Source: Posidonia oceanica | Taxonomy: Eukaryota > Streptophyta > Magnoliopsida > Alismatales > Posidoniaceae | Direction: 5' to 3' | Assembly (NCBI GenBank): GCA_037176725.1 | Contig: JAZBRS010000026.1 | Coordinates: 151,415,501-151,479,500, forward strand | DNA: 64,000 nt | Shown here: one piece after another, positions 11,991-23,131 of the stretch | Position numbering within the stretch: the stretch's first letter is position 1 | Layout of the letters: every line of letters starts with the position of its first letter | The notes under the pieces: model-generated | The model's input: only the letters and a program-made list of their open reading frames with translations | Told to the model about the DNA's origin: nothing | Database searches by the model: none | Translations under genes and position numbers: made by a program

Positions 11991-13081
11991 TTTTACACAT
12001 CTACGACATGCTTATCAGTATTAGTCCTTTTAACAGGTAGTTTGAGAACGTTTGCAAAAAAAAAAACCAGGTGGTTTGAGAAGGTTCCGTTACATTGTCA
12101 ATGGCAAGATGGAGTATGTCTGCCAATATTGGTTTGGTAATGATTTTATAAGTACAATTAAGAAGACTTAAGGTGGAAGACAAACTTGTTGAGCAGGGAG
12201 AAAGTTGTTCTGATTCTGACCTACAGAATAACCTTTTCCTATGTGTTTCCTTAGATTCTTGTAAAAATGTCAAACCTTCTTTCTTCGCTAATATAGTCAC
12301 ATGTACACACAAGCACCGGTTACCGTTGAATCTAGAATATGGAGGGGTGAAAGTTTCATGATGTTACTTTTAAAGAAAGGGGAAGAAAGTTCCGTGTTGA
12401 AGAAGAAAAAGGAGGTGATAGCTTGACGATTTTGACCGAAGCCATGTCAAAGCAGATAAGAGTGTAAGCGTTCTACTCTTGAGAAGAACGCCGAAGGAAA
12501 ACTAATCAAATTGCTGAGCACTTCCCATGGAGCGGACTGTGCTTACGTACGTGAAGACATCGCTCATCTCTTCCTGCGAGAACAACCACGGGTCCACCAT
12601 TATATATACTCCATTCAAGACAAACAACACCTCCTTCGATGTTTTGATTTGCGGTTCTTGTTGTTATACATCTAATAATCCTACGAAAGAACAGGTTTCC
12701 TTTCAAAACGAGAAACATATGTATCTAACAAGTAATAACTAATAAGCTTAATTGGAAAGCTGGTAATTACGAGCACAAGCAATAGCTAGCTTGCTCTTGC
12801 GTACACTATTCAGATAACGTCAGCTTCTTGCTGACTTGCACCACAACAAGTTGATTTCTTACAGTTCGAGATCGAATTTAGTGAGAAGGTTAACAAAAAG
12901 ACATTGTAGTAACATGGCATACGTATATAATTGAATAGAAATGAATGGAATTGGATAACAAATAAAGAACAGGGTCACAGAGCAGCAGTAAGATCTTTGT
13001 ACAAATTAGGACAAACGAACAAATTTTTAAAAAATAATTTCCACGCAACACAGAAGGAAAACTAATCGAGGGGCTTGTAGG
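11991..13081. other. Intergenic downstream of the zinc-finger gene
   Basis: No coding sequence recognised. The part next to 13081 should hold the 3' untranslated region of the zinc-finger gene on the minus strand. A TATA-like ttatatatac lies at about 12600 on the plus strand, but only short unassigned frames follow it. Confidence 0.5.
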
Positions 13082-13786
13082 TCATGCATGGATCAGGAGA
13101 CGGGCCTTCTTTAGTGGGATAGGGCTTTGGACTTCGTCCTCCTCTGCGGGGGAGCACCACCCAGCAGTTGGTGTGTCGAATGTAAACACCGGCAGTGGTG
13201 GCAGATTGAGATCAAACCCACGGTCCCGGTGGCTTGAGCCTGCGCCGGACGATGATGTTACCGTGCTATTTCCGCCGTCATAGTGGCACCTCTTGTGTCC
13301 TCCCAATGCCTGCCCGGACGGGAACGTCTTGAAACATATGCTGCACTGGTGGACACGTCCACCTCCCGATCCAATCGAGAACGAAGTGGCGCTGGTGGTG
13401 GCGGAGCTACCCGCGTCATTGTTGGTAGCGCTGTGCTTGCGGTGGCTGGCCTTGTGGCCTCCCAGCGCCTGGTAAGAGCCAAACGCCTTGCCACAAACGG
13501 AGCACTTGTAAGAAAGAGCCGGCAGCGGTAGTGAATTCAGAGGTAGTGGCTGTGGCAGCAGTACTGGCAGAGTTGGCATAAGATGATTGTGATGTACTTG
13601 TTCGTGACCATCCCCTCGGGCAAGCATGACTAGGCAAAGCGCAAGGTACTCCTCCTCGGTGGTCGTCGAAGGGTAGTCGAAGAAGCGAGGTCGCTTGGTT
13701 CTCTTCCCCTTCGCCCTTGTCGTATCCGGGGATGCCACCGGCGCTGCCTTTGTGGCTTCTGGTGTTCTCTCTGTTAGAGCTGCCAT
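13082..13786 (-). CDS. C2H2 zinc-finger repressor, ZAT10/STZ-like (C1-2i)
   Basis: Predicted nuclear transcription repressor of the plant two-finger QALGGH class, whose members (ZAT10/STZ, ZAT6, AZF) respond to salt, cold and oxidative stress. Intact, single exon, 234 residues. The start is the ATG at 13786; the longer frame begins with TTG, so it is not used. Domains: basic B-box KGKRTKRPR (26-34), L-box [11 protein letters not shown] (45-55), finger 1 [20 protein letters not shown] (93-112, second His 115), finger 2 [20 protein letters not shown] (146-165, second His 168), EAR repression motif FDLNLPP (191-197). All zinc ligands are present. The gene is GC-rich against AT-rich surroundings, as is common for intronless genes of this class. 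No neighbouring gene suggests a cluster. Which member of the ZAT/AZF family it corresponds to cannot be settled without a tree. Confidence 0.93.
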   Translation of the reverse strand: MAALTERTPEATKAAPVASPDTTRAKGKRTKRPRFFDYPSTTTEEEYLALCLVMLARGDGHEQVHHNHLMPTLPVLLPQPLPLNSLPLPALSYKCSVCGKAFGSYQALGGHKASHRKHSATNNDAGSSATTSATSFSIGSGGGRVHQCSICFKTFPSGQALGGHKRCHYDGGNSTVTSSSGAGSSHRDRGFDLNLPPLPVFTFDTPTAGWCSPAEEDEVQSPIPLKKARLLIHA

Positions 13787-14110
13787 GATATTCTGCTTCA
13801 GGCGAGCCAAGTGCTGGAATAATATCGATGCCTAGAAAAATCGAGAGTTGCGGTGATCAGGAGAGGGGAGGAGTCGTGGTGGTTACTGGTGACGAGAGGA
13901 CAATGGATGTCGAAGGCGTATTTATTATGAAAAGGTAGAGGAGGAGAGTCCGGAGTGGGGAGGAGAAGGAGACCTGCCTGCGTACGTCAAGTATGGAAGC
14001 TAGACAACATGTCGCGGCAGAGCAGTCCTTGAGGGCGGCTTCTCTTTGCGCTTTTGCCAAACGTGGTAATGAGTATTATTCTACTCGGAACAGAAGACGA
14101 GGTCAACAGT
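13787..14110 (-). promoter_or_regulatory. Putative promoter and 5' UTR of the zinc-finger gene
   Basis: On the minus strand a weak TATA-like ATAATAAATA lies at about 13929-13920, some 135 bp before the start codon. Upstream are TTGACGTAC (about 13990-13982), which combines a W-box core TTGAC with a TGACG as-1-type core, and a second TTGAC core at about 14106-14102. These fit a stress-induced gene, but such short words also occur by chance. Confidence 0.45.
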
Positions 14111-14950
14111 TTGATGAGACGGAGCAAAAGTTGGAAGTTTAGTGGCTGCTGCCTGACGGAACTATTAGATAGGAAACAGATAGGGGATGGGTGACTGTTT
14201 GTGTTTATGTTAGTTAATTCTGTCGTCATGCTTAATGGCATAAAGCCAATTTAAGCGGCCGTAGTGTACGAAAACAAGCACAGGGCGGCAACGCAATGGT
14301 TGGTTGAGATTTAAACTTATTGTTTACTCCACGATCTGGATACCTGAAGTACGAAATTCGAATAAAATTGGGAATCTTCCCTCGACTCCTCAAGCTGTTG
14401 GGCCATTGCTCACAATCTTTGTCGTCTCCAAGGTCGTACGATTTACAACACGTCTTTTGAAGATGTCACCTCATACTTTTATTTTATTTTATTTTTCAAA
14501 ATTTTTTTTATCAACTCACAATCCTTCAACTGGAATGATAGTAATATATCAAATAAATTATACTTTATTCACTGTACTTTATTCGATTAATACGTTGGCC
14601 TTGCAGTAACCACCCTCTCACCTTAATTCCCTCCTTTGCTCAGATGACTCTCCTTATCTTTGTAAGGGGTTTATGTGGAGAGTTCTTTATATGTCGCATC
14701 GCATTTCTTTTTACGTTTGTATTCTATGATTGGTCTCTCTTCCTTGACACATCTCACTTGTAGCACCAACTCTTCTCTCAGCCTCTACAGGGTTTGGACA
14801 GTATGGTCTTGAGTGTCACAAATACATGTTTGTAGGAGTGCTTCAACCTTCCTCCTGTTCTTGATGTGTGTTGCCTATTCTTGACAAGAGGTCATCCTAT
14901 CACCAAATGGCTACTTGTCCTTATTTCAGGGTGTATGTGAGAGTTGTCTC
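14111..14950. other. Intergenic between zinc-finger gene and Copia-A
   Basis: AT-rich, with short frames only. Nothing recognised. The last five bases, gtctc (14946-14950), are the left target-site copy of Copia-A. Confidence 0.5.
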
Positions 14951-15433
14951 TGTTAGATTAAAATCTAATAAAATATAAATTAATATAAAATCAATTAAAG
15001 TATTATAGACTATTTTATGATTAGACTCATTAATAGTAATTTATTTAGTTTTGAGTTGAGCCTATTGATATTTTAAGTAGTGTGGGTTGATTATGTAGAG
15101 ACCATTTGACATATTTCTATTTGTTGATGGGTCGATTAGAAATATGTAAAAATATACATTCTATAAATGAAAGTCTTGGTCCTCAAACCCTACATTTTTT
15201 TACCTTTCCTCTCTCTCACCCAATTTTGAAATAGACAAAGGACAGATGAGGTGTGTGGTGGTTTGGAAACCTGACTCCCGTGCACGTGATCAAGAGCGCT
15301 TCTTAGGTTTTCACATGGAATCAGATACGCTTTGGCATATATTATATTTTGTGGTAATCCTGTCATGATTTGATCTTAAAAATATAATTTTAATATATAA
15401 AATTCGTATATTATTTGAGTCTTATTTTTAACA
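14951..15433 (+). repeat. Copia-A 5' LTR
   Basis: Begins TGTTAGATTAAAATC and ends TTTTTAACA. Aligns along its length with 31380-31846, with numerous substitutions and small indels, which indicates an old insertion. A TATA-like ctataaat lies near 15161. Confidence 0.9.
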
Positions 15434-15435
15434 AA

Positions 15436-15447
15436 TGGTATCAGAAC
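15436..15447 (+). other. Copia-A primer-binding site
   Basis: TGGTATCAGAAC, two bases after the LTR end. It matches the initiator-methionine tRNA site TGGTATCAGAGC at 11 of 12 positions. Confidence 0.88.
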
Positions 15448-16689
15448 AATCATGTTATTTCATCATGAAATCTTATGTTCTTTATCTAAATCATATTGAA
15501 AATCATTGGATTTTTTCTTTCTTTGATTGTTTCGTGCATGAACAACCTTAATATCATGTTTTCGTTCATCAAAATTGAGAAAATACAGTTTATCCATGTC
15601 TGGGTTTTTTGGCCGCCGCCCGATCGACCCGTTCTAGAGCCTCCTAAGCGTCGGATCGTCGGTTGGGTGCCTGGCAGGCGCCCCTCCGGCTGCAGTCCAC
15701 CTGTCGAAGGTTGCAGCGCCGCCGCAACCCTTCATGCTTCGTGTTTCTAAAGCCCATTAAGGCTTTTGAGTTTTTTTTTTTGGATAATCAGATCTAGGGT
15801 GGATCTATTTACCCGCCTATTTACTTATTCTGTGATAATTGTGTAGAAGCTTTTGCAATTATATTTTTCCATTTGAGTTTGATTTTAATCAAGAAAATTC
15901 TAGAAAGTCCTCTGATTTAATGAAAACCCCACAGAAATCTTTTATTTCTATTTAGTCTTGAGTTTTCTGTTTATCACACTCAAGTTAATTAATATTGTGG
16001 AAAACTCTGTATGTTTCTAGAATTTTTGTTTGGTCCCTAAGTTTAAACATTTGTTCCAGAATGTATTTTGCATAGTTAGAATATAGTTTATGTTAGAATA
16101 AACTATTGCAGTTTACTTTAATTGCATTTCAGTTCATGTTTCCATACTTTAATGATTAAATATTAGACCATGACCTATGGAATCAAATAAATTCATTATT
16201 AGTGATTAAATATAAATTATCTTCTATTCTAACAATAGATTAACTAAAGCAACTCCCTGCCAAAGTAAGATCTCTTGCCTAGATTAGTCTATTCAGGATA
16301 GAAAGATGTTTGTGTGTTTAAGATTCATGTGGATAGTAATCAGCCTAAAGGAAGGTTACTATTTGACCGAAATCAAGCACACCTGTGATAATAAATACAT
16401 GACAATTATATGATTGTTCCATGTGGGTAACTACTCGATCCAAAAGAAGGCTTGTTACTTGACAGGACAATTTGTCCGTATTTGATTACTACATTGAAGA
16501 GTACCACTTGTAAGTTGACATTTTTGTCCAAAGGCTAAATGTTGATCTTGCGCTAGATATCTTGAGATGGGTCATACCATAAATTGAATTTATTTGTTGT
16601 TTATCTATTGTTATAGATTAATATGATTGTCATTAGACTAACTACTCTTTTGGTTTTCATTTATTTGATAATTTATTCAGTAAATGCAT
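15448..16689 (+). other. Copia-A leader
   Basis: About 1.2 kb of non-coding leader between the PBS and gag. It includes a GC-rich patch at about 15605-15730 (ccgccgcccgatcgacc and following) in otherwise AT-rich sequence. No gene seen. Confidence 0.6.
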
Positions 16690-16819
16690 CTGCTTCAATA
16701 ACTGCCAACATTAATTCAATTCCATTGCTTAATGGCACAAATTTCAAGTACTAGATAGAGAATGTTATGATTGTTCTCAGATGCATGGATCTAGATTTAG
16801 CCCTAAGAACGAAATAACC
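16690..16819 (+). pseudogene. Copia-A gag, N-terminal piece
   Basis: In frame the stretch reads IPLLNGTNFKY, a stop in place of the usual Trp, then IENVMIVLRCMDLDLALR. This is the start of the copia gag domain, in which LNGTNF is followed by a tryptophan. The frame is interrupted at 16819 by the SIRE-type solo LTR and resumes at 23132. The duplicated target bases taacc/caacc encode part of the same Gln-Pro position. In the left copy the Gln codon has become the stop TAA. Confidence 0.85.
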
Positions 16820-17869
16820 TGTAAGAAATATACAATTAAATATTTTGTTTTGATGATTACAAAAATTATGTCTTGTATATTTTTGCTATGTGCTAATATT
16901 TTTGTGAGATAAAAGCTATGTTTCAAAAAGAATGTTTCAGAAATCAATGAAAAGGAAAGCCATATTCAAGAACGAAGATTGTAACAAAAGAGCTTTGAAG
17001 GATTAACAAAGCCAAGGCATTATCAAGGAAGAAAAGCAAGCTTTTACAAGGAACTATATGAAGATTGTCTTTATGTTGTAAACTTGTTATGTATTTTTCC
17101 TTTTGGGTTGAGTTCTTCTAGGTATGTTGTAATGATCTCCCAACTCATAATTAAAACCTAGGAAAATAGATACAATATCTTAGGACCTATGAAAGAATCA
17201 CAAAAAATTAATAATGTGGTCCAGGGCATAAAAACAGCTGTAGTAATCCTAAATATCGAATCCATGCACGATGTCAAAGCTCGCGTGCACTGATCGACAT
17301 TAGGCTCACTATATGCGGCGGAATCTGAGGAAGGAAACTTGACTCGAAAACGCTGGCAAAAAGAGGAAAAAGAAATGATAAGACAAATCAGAGTCGCCAC
17401 CTTGTCTATTGAGTTGGGAGACAAGGAAAATCGAGGGTAATGCATGAAAAGACATGCAAAATCGAAAGTAAAAGGGATGCAAAGAGATGCAATGCAACAC
17501 AATGCGATGCTATGCTATGCTATGACTCGTGCCTAGGATGAAGGCATGGTCATTGCGGGCCAAGAGAAAGGGCAAGGACTTCTGTTACGCACGGGGAAGA
17601 TGTTAAGCACCCCCGATACGTCCGAGAATCGGTCTTTCTTAGGCTATCTCCCTTGCAAATGCAGGGAAATGCTTGCCTAGTGCCTAAATGCAATGAATGT
17701 CTAAATGCATGCTCTAAGTGCTAAAATGCGTGCAGGGAATTAAACGTGCAAGCTATGTGCTCAGCAATGCTGCTAGTGTTCTGAACCGGGCGAACCCTGG
17801 TTCGTGAAAACTCCTAGACATAAGCATCATTGTCCTAATGCAAATGTAGGCGGTAAAGCAAAACAGCGA

Positions 17870-18310
17870 TAAACAATGCAATGCAAGCGACATGTAAGGG
17901 GAAAATGAAAGCGGGTGTGAAAAAGGTGCAAAGTAGGAGAAAACGCAAGCGGGCACGCAAAACGGTGTAAATGCAGGCGATATGCAAATAAAACAAAGCG
18001 GCATGCAAAACGAGGCGAATACAGAAGAAAACAGGAGCAGGAATGCAAAACGATGCAATGTAAAAGAAAACAAATGCGGACGCGTAAAACGGTGCAAATG
18101 CAAGAGAAAACAAATGCATGCACGCAAAACGATGCAAATGCGGAAGAAAACAGATGCATGCACGCAAAACGATGCAAATGCGAAAGAAAACAAATGCATG
18201 CACGCAAAACGAGGCAAACGCAAGCGGTGTGGAAAGAAAACAAGTGCAGGCGTGCAAAACGATGTAATGCAATAGAAAACAAATGCAGACGCACAAAACG
18301 ATTCATGCAA
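17870..18310. repeat. 40-bp minisatellite in the Tat-type LTR
   Basis: Units containing caaatgcatgcacgcaaaac recur at 18071, 18111, 18151 and 18191, an exact 40-bp spacing. They are followed by looser units at about 18241 and 18280. More degenerate copies extend back to about 17870. The long minus-strand frames here (Phe, His and Cys-rich) are a by-product of the repeat and are not genes. Confidence 0.88.
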
Positions 18311-18539
18311 TGCAAAATGGGAATGCAATGGATGCTATGTAGTGCTTCAGGTGGGCTTATCTTGAGAATCTGAGGCCTGATCTGAGATAATTTTGATTTA
18401 AATGAAAGATCATTCAACCGAGAAGACCTAGATAGTTAGATCGCAAAGATCCAACGGTCCGATCAAAAGTTATTCAGATCGCAAGTCAGAAGGCTCAAGG
18501 GCAAGCAAAAGTGAGCTAGGCAGGGGTCTAAGTGCAATT

Positions 18540-19745
18540 AGCCCCTAAATGCGTGCAATGCTGGGTGGCTTACATGTTAGAAGGCTAACAATGCTCAAAT
18601 GAATGCATGGGAACATGTGCAATGATATGGGGATGCTATGCATACACGGGTGTAAGTGTAGGGACCTAAGTGTAATTTTGGGAAACTAAGGGACCCATGT
18701 GCAAAATGTCCCTATGGGTGTGCAAAACAAGGTGGATGCATGCAGGAATGCTAATGCAACAATGCATGGGTGAATGCAATGCTAAATGGAAGGCATGCAT
18801 GCAAAAATGCAAGAAAATGACCTAAATGCAAATTTTAAAATATGCAGGACCTAAATGCAATGCAAAGGAAGTGTGCAAACATGCAAAAGTTGAAAACAGG
18901 GATTGACATGCAATTTCAGAAAATAGTTGGGCTTTAATGCAATGCAAATTAGTTTAAAAAGATGCCATTTAAATGATGTATGTATGCAAAAAAGGACTGA
19001 TATGCAATTAAAACATTTTTATGAGTTTTTATGCAATGCAATAAGATTTAAAACAGGAATTAAATGCACGATATGCAATCTGATGGACTTAGATGCAATT
19101 AGAATATTTTTTAGGATTTTTCTGCAATGCAATATGGTTTTAAATTATGCATTAAATGAAATATGTAACTAAACAGGACTGATGTGCAAATACAATAAAA
19201 TGCAGAGCAAAAAATGCAATGCAATAAGATAAAATATAATTTTTAAACACTGTGAATGCATGCTCTAGACTAAAATGCAATAAAAATAAAATACAGGATA
19301 AAAAATGCAATACAATATGGCAAATATACAATTTAAATGATTTTGATAACATGCAGAGGACTTATGTGCAAATAGAATAAAATGCATGATTTAAAATACA
19401 ATGCAATATGGTAAAAATGCATTTAAATGATATGTTGAAACTGCAGAAGGACTAACTTGCAAATAACTCAAAACAGAAGATTTAAATGCAATGCAATAAG
19501 ATTTAAAAACAACATTAAATGTTTTTCAAACCAAATGCAGGACTGAAATGTAAATATCAGAAACTTAAGGACCTAAATGCAATGCGTGCATAAACTAGCA
19601 TTCAGATTCATTTTAAAAAGCTATATGAATGACCTGCATGTAAATAAAATTAAACAGAGGACTAGATTGCAATACAATATAGTTTAAATCAAAATTAAAT
19701 CAAATTCAAACCACAATTGGACCTAGATGCAAATAAAATAAACTA
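18540..19745. repeat. ATGCAA-rich degenerate repeat zone
   Basis: The word atgcaa or its extension aatgcaatgcaa occurs every 20-60 bases over 1.2 kb. It is embedded in longer imperfect units such as aggactgatatgcaatta at about 19000 and similar at 19180. The zone is part of the LTR at 17272-22435, and similar words occur in the Tat-type 3' region at 59100-59350. Confidence 0.75.
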
Positions 19746-21470
19746 TAGCAATTTAAGATAATACACTGAACTAAAAATTAAATTAAAACTTGACAACGCT
19801 ACAGTGCTACAGTGTTTTTCGACACTGTAGCACTGCAGCCGGAGAAGGAGGGCTATGTAGTGGCAGTCCGGCGAGCGGCAGGCCCGACCGAGGGTCCAAG
19901 AGGCTGGAGCAGGGTCGTGCGGAGGCACCGGAGGCTTCGGCAGCGCAAATGGCGGTCGGAGCTGCTCTGCTGGCCTAGCTGGTCTTCTGTAGGTGAAGCC
20001 AGAGGTGCGCCAGCTGCTGGAGGCTGCGGAGGCCAGCGAGCGAGGTCTGGGAAGCATCCCGGAGCTCAGGCGAGGCTAGCGGAGGCGTCGTGGAGGCGCT
20101 GGGGTGGCGGAAGCGTCCGGACGACCTCGGCGGTTGCTGCAGAGAAGGAGGAGGACAAGAGGAGGTCTGGAGTGATCGGCGAGGTCCGGCGAGGCACGGA
20201 GCAGACTCCCGGAGACTCGGCGGAGGTCTAGGCGAGATCTGGAGCTGTTTGGTGCAGTGGAGCAGCCGGTCGATTCGACGGTGGCTTCGGTGAGTTGTAG
20301 AGAAGGAGGAGGCGAAGCAGGGCCTGGAACGGCTCGCGGAGGGCCGAGAAGGCTTCGAAGCGGCTGTGGAGGACCGACGATGCTCGGGGGAGGCTTTGGA
20401 GCAGCTGCGGAGGATCGGAGCGGCAGGACGACACCGGCGGAGTTGCGAGGGCTCGCCGGGGAAGATGACCCCACGGCGGAGCCCGAAACCTACTCTAGGC
20501 TTCTATCCTAGGAACTAACTACCTAGGAAGCATAAAGGGCATGCACTGAGCAAGGAAATGACATCAGTTACCTTTGAAGCGTGCCGGCGCGTGCTGGCGA
20601 CGCTAGTCTACCTCCAGCGGTTGCAGGCGGTCTACTGGGGTGCTGCAGTAGCGGTGGGAGCGACGTGGCGATCGAGACATGCTCCAGGTGCTGCGGCGAA
20701 GCTTCTGGAATGCTCAGGCACGAGCTGCGTAGCTCAGGCAGAGAAAATGGATTTTGGATTCTCTCTGGGGACTTTTCTGGCTCAACTCCGGTTGGTGGTT
20801 CTCTGGTTGCTCGGTAGTGGTTGCTTGGGTTCGTGGGGATGTGGTGAAGGCAATGGAGGGGTCGGTTGTGGATTCTGTGCGTTCTGTGGTGAGTTGAAGG
20901 TTTCTGGGTATTTTGGACAAAAACGATGCACAGGTGTTTGTAGTGAGCTGTGGGGTTTACTGGGTATGTCGTGGTGAATTGGGTGTGGGGTGAGCTAGCT
21001 GGGTGTTTAGTGAGTGCTTGGGAGGAATTTGGGGCGCTGGAGGTGGCTGTGTGCGTGTGTGCGAGCTTGGGAGTTGCAGGTTTGCAAAAATGGCGGAGTT
21101 TTTAGGTTCTGGGAGTGTGGAGGAGGTTGAATTGGGGTTGCCGACCGTTTGGAAAGGAAGAAGAGAGATGGGTTTTGTTCTGGGCATGCCACTCGAGTGG
21201 GCGTGGCTCGCACAGAAGCTAGGCATTGGGTTTGCAGGTGGTTGGCAGGTGTGGCAGTGAGAGGAGGAGGTCGGCGAGTGGTGTGGCTTGTGAGGCTGGC
21301 AACGCCGGAAGGTGGCGTGAGAGCAGAGGAAGTGTGTGCTGCAGGTGCTGGGCTTGTGAGTGTGTGTGTATGCAGAAGGAGGTATGAGTGGAGAAGAGGA
21401 AGGTGGAAGGCTGTGCTGGGTTTTCGAAACAGAGAGGGAAGGAGAAGGAAGAAGAGAGGTGCCGGGCCTG
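19746..21470. other. GC-rich, non-coding middle of the Tat-type LTR
   Basis: About 1.7 kb with strong G-richness on the plus strand (ggag, ggcgg words). Several open frames exist on both strands, but they have biased low-complexity composition, disagree with one another and match nothing recognisable. I treat the stretch as non-coding LTR sequence. Confidence 0.6.
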
Positions 21471-22200
21471 GGAAAGCTGAGGAAAAAAAGAAAGAAGAAA
21501 AGAGAGGGAAGAGGGCCGGGCTGAAGGCGGAAAATGGAGAAAAAAGGAAAAAAAAACAGTGGATCGGGCCTGGCTGTAAGGAAGAAAGAAATAAATAAAC
21601 AAAATGAAAGGATGAGAAGAGATGCTGGGCTTGGGCCTTGGGTGGAAAAAGAAGAAAAGAAAGAGAAGAAAGAGAAGAAAGAAAAAGGGAAGGGAAGAAG
21701 GAATAAGTGGGCTTTCTGGAAAAAATAAAATAAAAATAAAAATGAAAATGAAATAAAAAATGGAAATGAAAAGAAGGGAAAAGAAGAGGGGTGGGAAAGA
21801 AAAAAGAAGGAGAAAAAGAAAGGAGAAAAAGGAAGAGAAGAAAAAGGAAAGAAGGAAGAAAAAAGGAGAAAAGTGAAGAGGGAAGAAAAGGTAGGCTTGG
21901 GCTTGGGCTTAGAGAAAGAAATGGGAAAATAGAAAAGAATGAAAGAAAGAAAGGAGAAAGGGAAAAAGGAAATTAAAAATTAAATAAGATGGAATAAAAT
22001 AAAATAAAAATAGGAATAAAATAGAAGAAAGGACGGGGAAGAAGTGAGGAAATGGGGTGGGCCCATGGAGAACAAAACAAGAAGAAGGAAAGAGAGGAAA
22101 AGAAGGAGAAAGAGAGAGAGGATAAAGAGGAGAGAGAAAAGGATAATGAGGAGAGAGAAAAGGATAATCATAAGAGAAAGAAGGAGAAGGACTTGGACTT
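21470..22200. repeat. Polypurine tract of about 730 bp
   Basis: The plus strand is almost pure A and G (gaaaaa, ggaaaga, agaagg words) with rare interruptions. It lies in the U3-side half of the minus-strand Tat-type LTR. Confidence 0.9.
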
Positions 22201-23131
22201 GTGCATGCATGGGAGTGTCCTATGCTAACCTAGGATTTAAATGCTGACCTAGGGTTTAAGAGATGTTATCCTAGAGCTTTTCTAGGATTTTAGGAGTGAT
22301 TTACCTAGAGTTTTTCTAAGATTTTGGTGAGTGCAAATCTAGAGTTCTTCTAGGGTTTTCTAAGGTTTAAAAAGGAGTTTTGAAGCCACCAAAGAGAGAA
22401 CCACCAAATGAGCATGTCGAAATGGGGTGTCTACAACGACATATCGAAATCTATCGGTATACCGAATTGGCTGTGTGTTGTGGATAATAGGGACTGAAAC
22501 GGCAGACCGAAAATTTTCAGTATACCATTCAACTAGCCGTTTGTGAACGTTGAGAGAAACGTTAGATACATTGTTTATCCACTCTTATGTTATAAATAGA
22601 GACCCTAATGAACCCTTAGAGGTATCTAAGCACGTACACATCTTTTGCCTTTGATTCAAGCTAGAAGAGAGCTCAAATTTCATAAATCCCATTCTTTCTC
22701 CTAAGTTCTCTAGCAAGTGTGAGTGAGCATCAAAATTCCACATCATTACATCTTTTGTTGGGAGATCACAGAAGAAGATCTTGTTGTATAAAGCTTCTGT
22801 ACAAGCGATTTCAAGCTTCTTCGGATGTGAGAAGAATCAACGGTTTGCGGGATTGACGAGGATTTCGTCAACAAGTAAGTATTAACTTAATGTTAAAAGG
22901 AACTCTTGAGGGATCTCGAGGAGTGGACTAGGCCGGAGTTTAGCCGAACCACTATAAATTATCTGTGTATTCATTGTCTCTCATTTTCCTCTGTGCTTGT
23001 TTATTTTAGTTGTTTCAAATATATATACTTGTTCATACTCCTTATAAGAGAACTTAAAAACAATCAAGTAAAATAAAAATTACCTAGTTTCTCTATTCAC
23101 CCTCCCTTTAGAGAAGCCTCTCGATCCTACA

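Larger units (their letters stand above)
17272..22435 (-). mobile_element. Tat/Ogre-type solo LTR, about 5.2 kb
   Basis: On the minus strand it starts TGTAGACACCCCATTTCGAC at 22435 and ends CTTTGACA at 17272. The four bases acga adjoin both ends (17268-17271 and 22436-22439); a full 5-bp duplication is not evident. The 3' part (about 17280-17720) matches 46490-47106, including ggtggcgactc, gcgtaacagaagtcc and the ggcccgcaatgacc block. The 5' terminus matches the LTRs starting at 24524, 45805 and 58966. Long LTRs are usual in Ogre-like elements. The interior is repetitive and non-coding: a 40-bp minisatellite, an ATGCAA-rich zone, a GC-rich zone and a polypurine zone. Confidence 0.78.
16820..23131 (+). 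mobile_element. SIRE-type solo LTR, itself interrupted
   Basis: Starts TGTAAGAAATATAC and ends CGATCCTACA. TSD is taacc (16815-16819) and caacc (23132-23136). Removing the insertion at 17272-22435 leaves about 1.15 kb, similar to the 1045-bp LTR of the SIRE element at 38907. The two share ttttgatgat, gtttgtgaacgttgag, gagtggactaggccgg and cgatccta blocks. No internal region is present, and Copia-A gag is open on both sides, so it is a solo LTR. Confidence 0.87.

Noticed and set aside
12506..12742. Opposed 70-codon frames downstream of the zinc-finger gene, with a TATA-like word
   Set aside because: No conserved motif, both strands are open, and the TATA-like word lies inside the frame, so it does not precede it.
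13787..13810. N-terminal extension of the zinc-finger protein by eight residues
   Set aside because: The upstream start would be TTG. The ATG at 13786 has a G at +4 and gives the usual family N-terminus.
17753..18417. Several overlapping minus-strand frames of 150-196 codons rich in Phe, His and Cys
   Set aside because: They are generated by the 40-bp repeat, which lacks stops in several frames. All three frames are open with the same biased composition, so they are not genes.
19812..21602. Multiple 120-150 codon frames in the GC-rich part of the Tat-type LTR
   Set aside because: Frames on both strands and in several phases are open together, composition is biased, and nothing recognisable is encoded.
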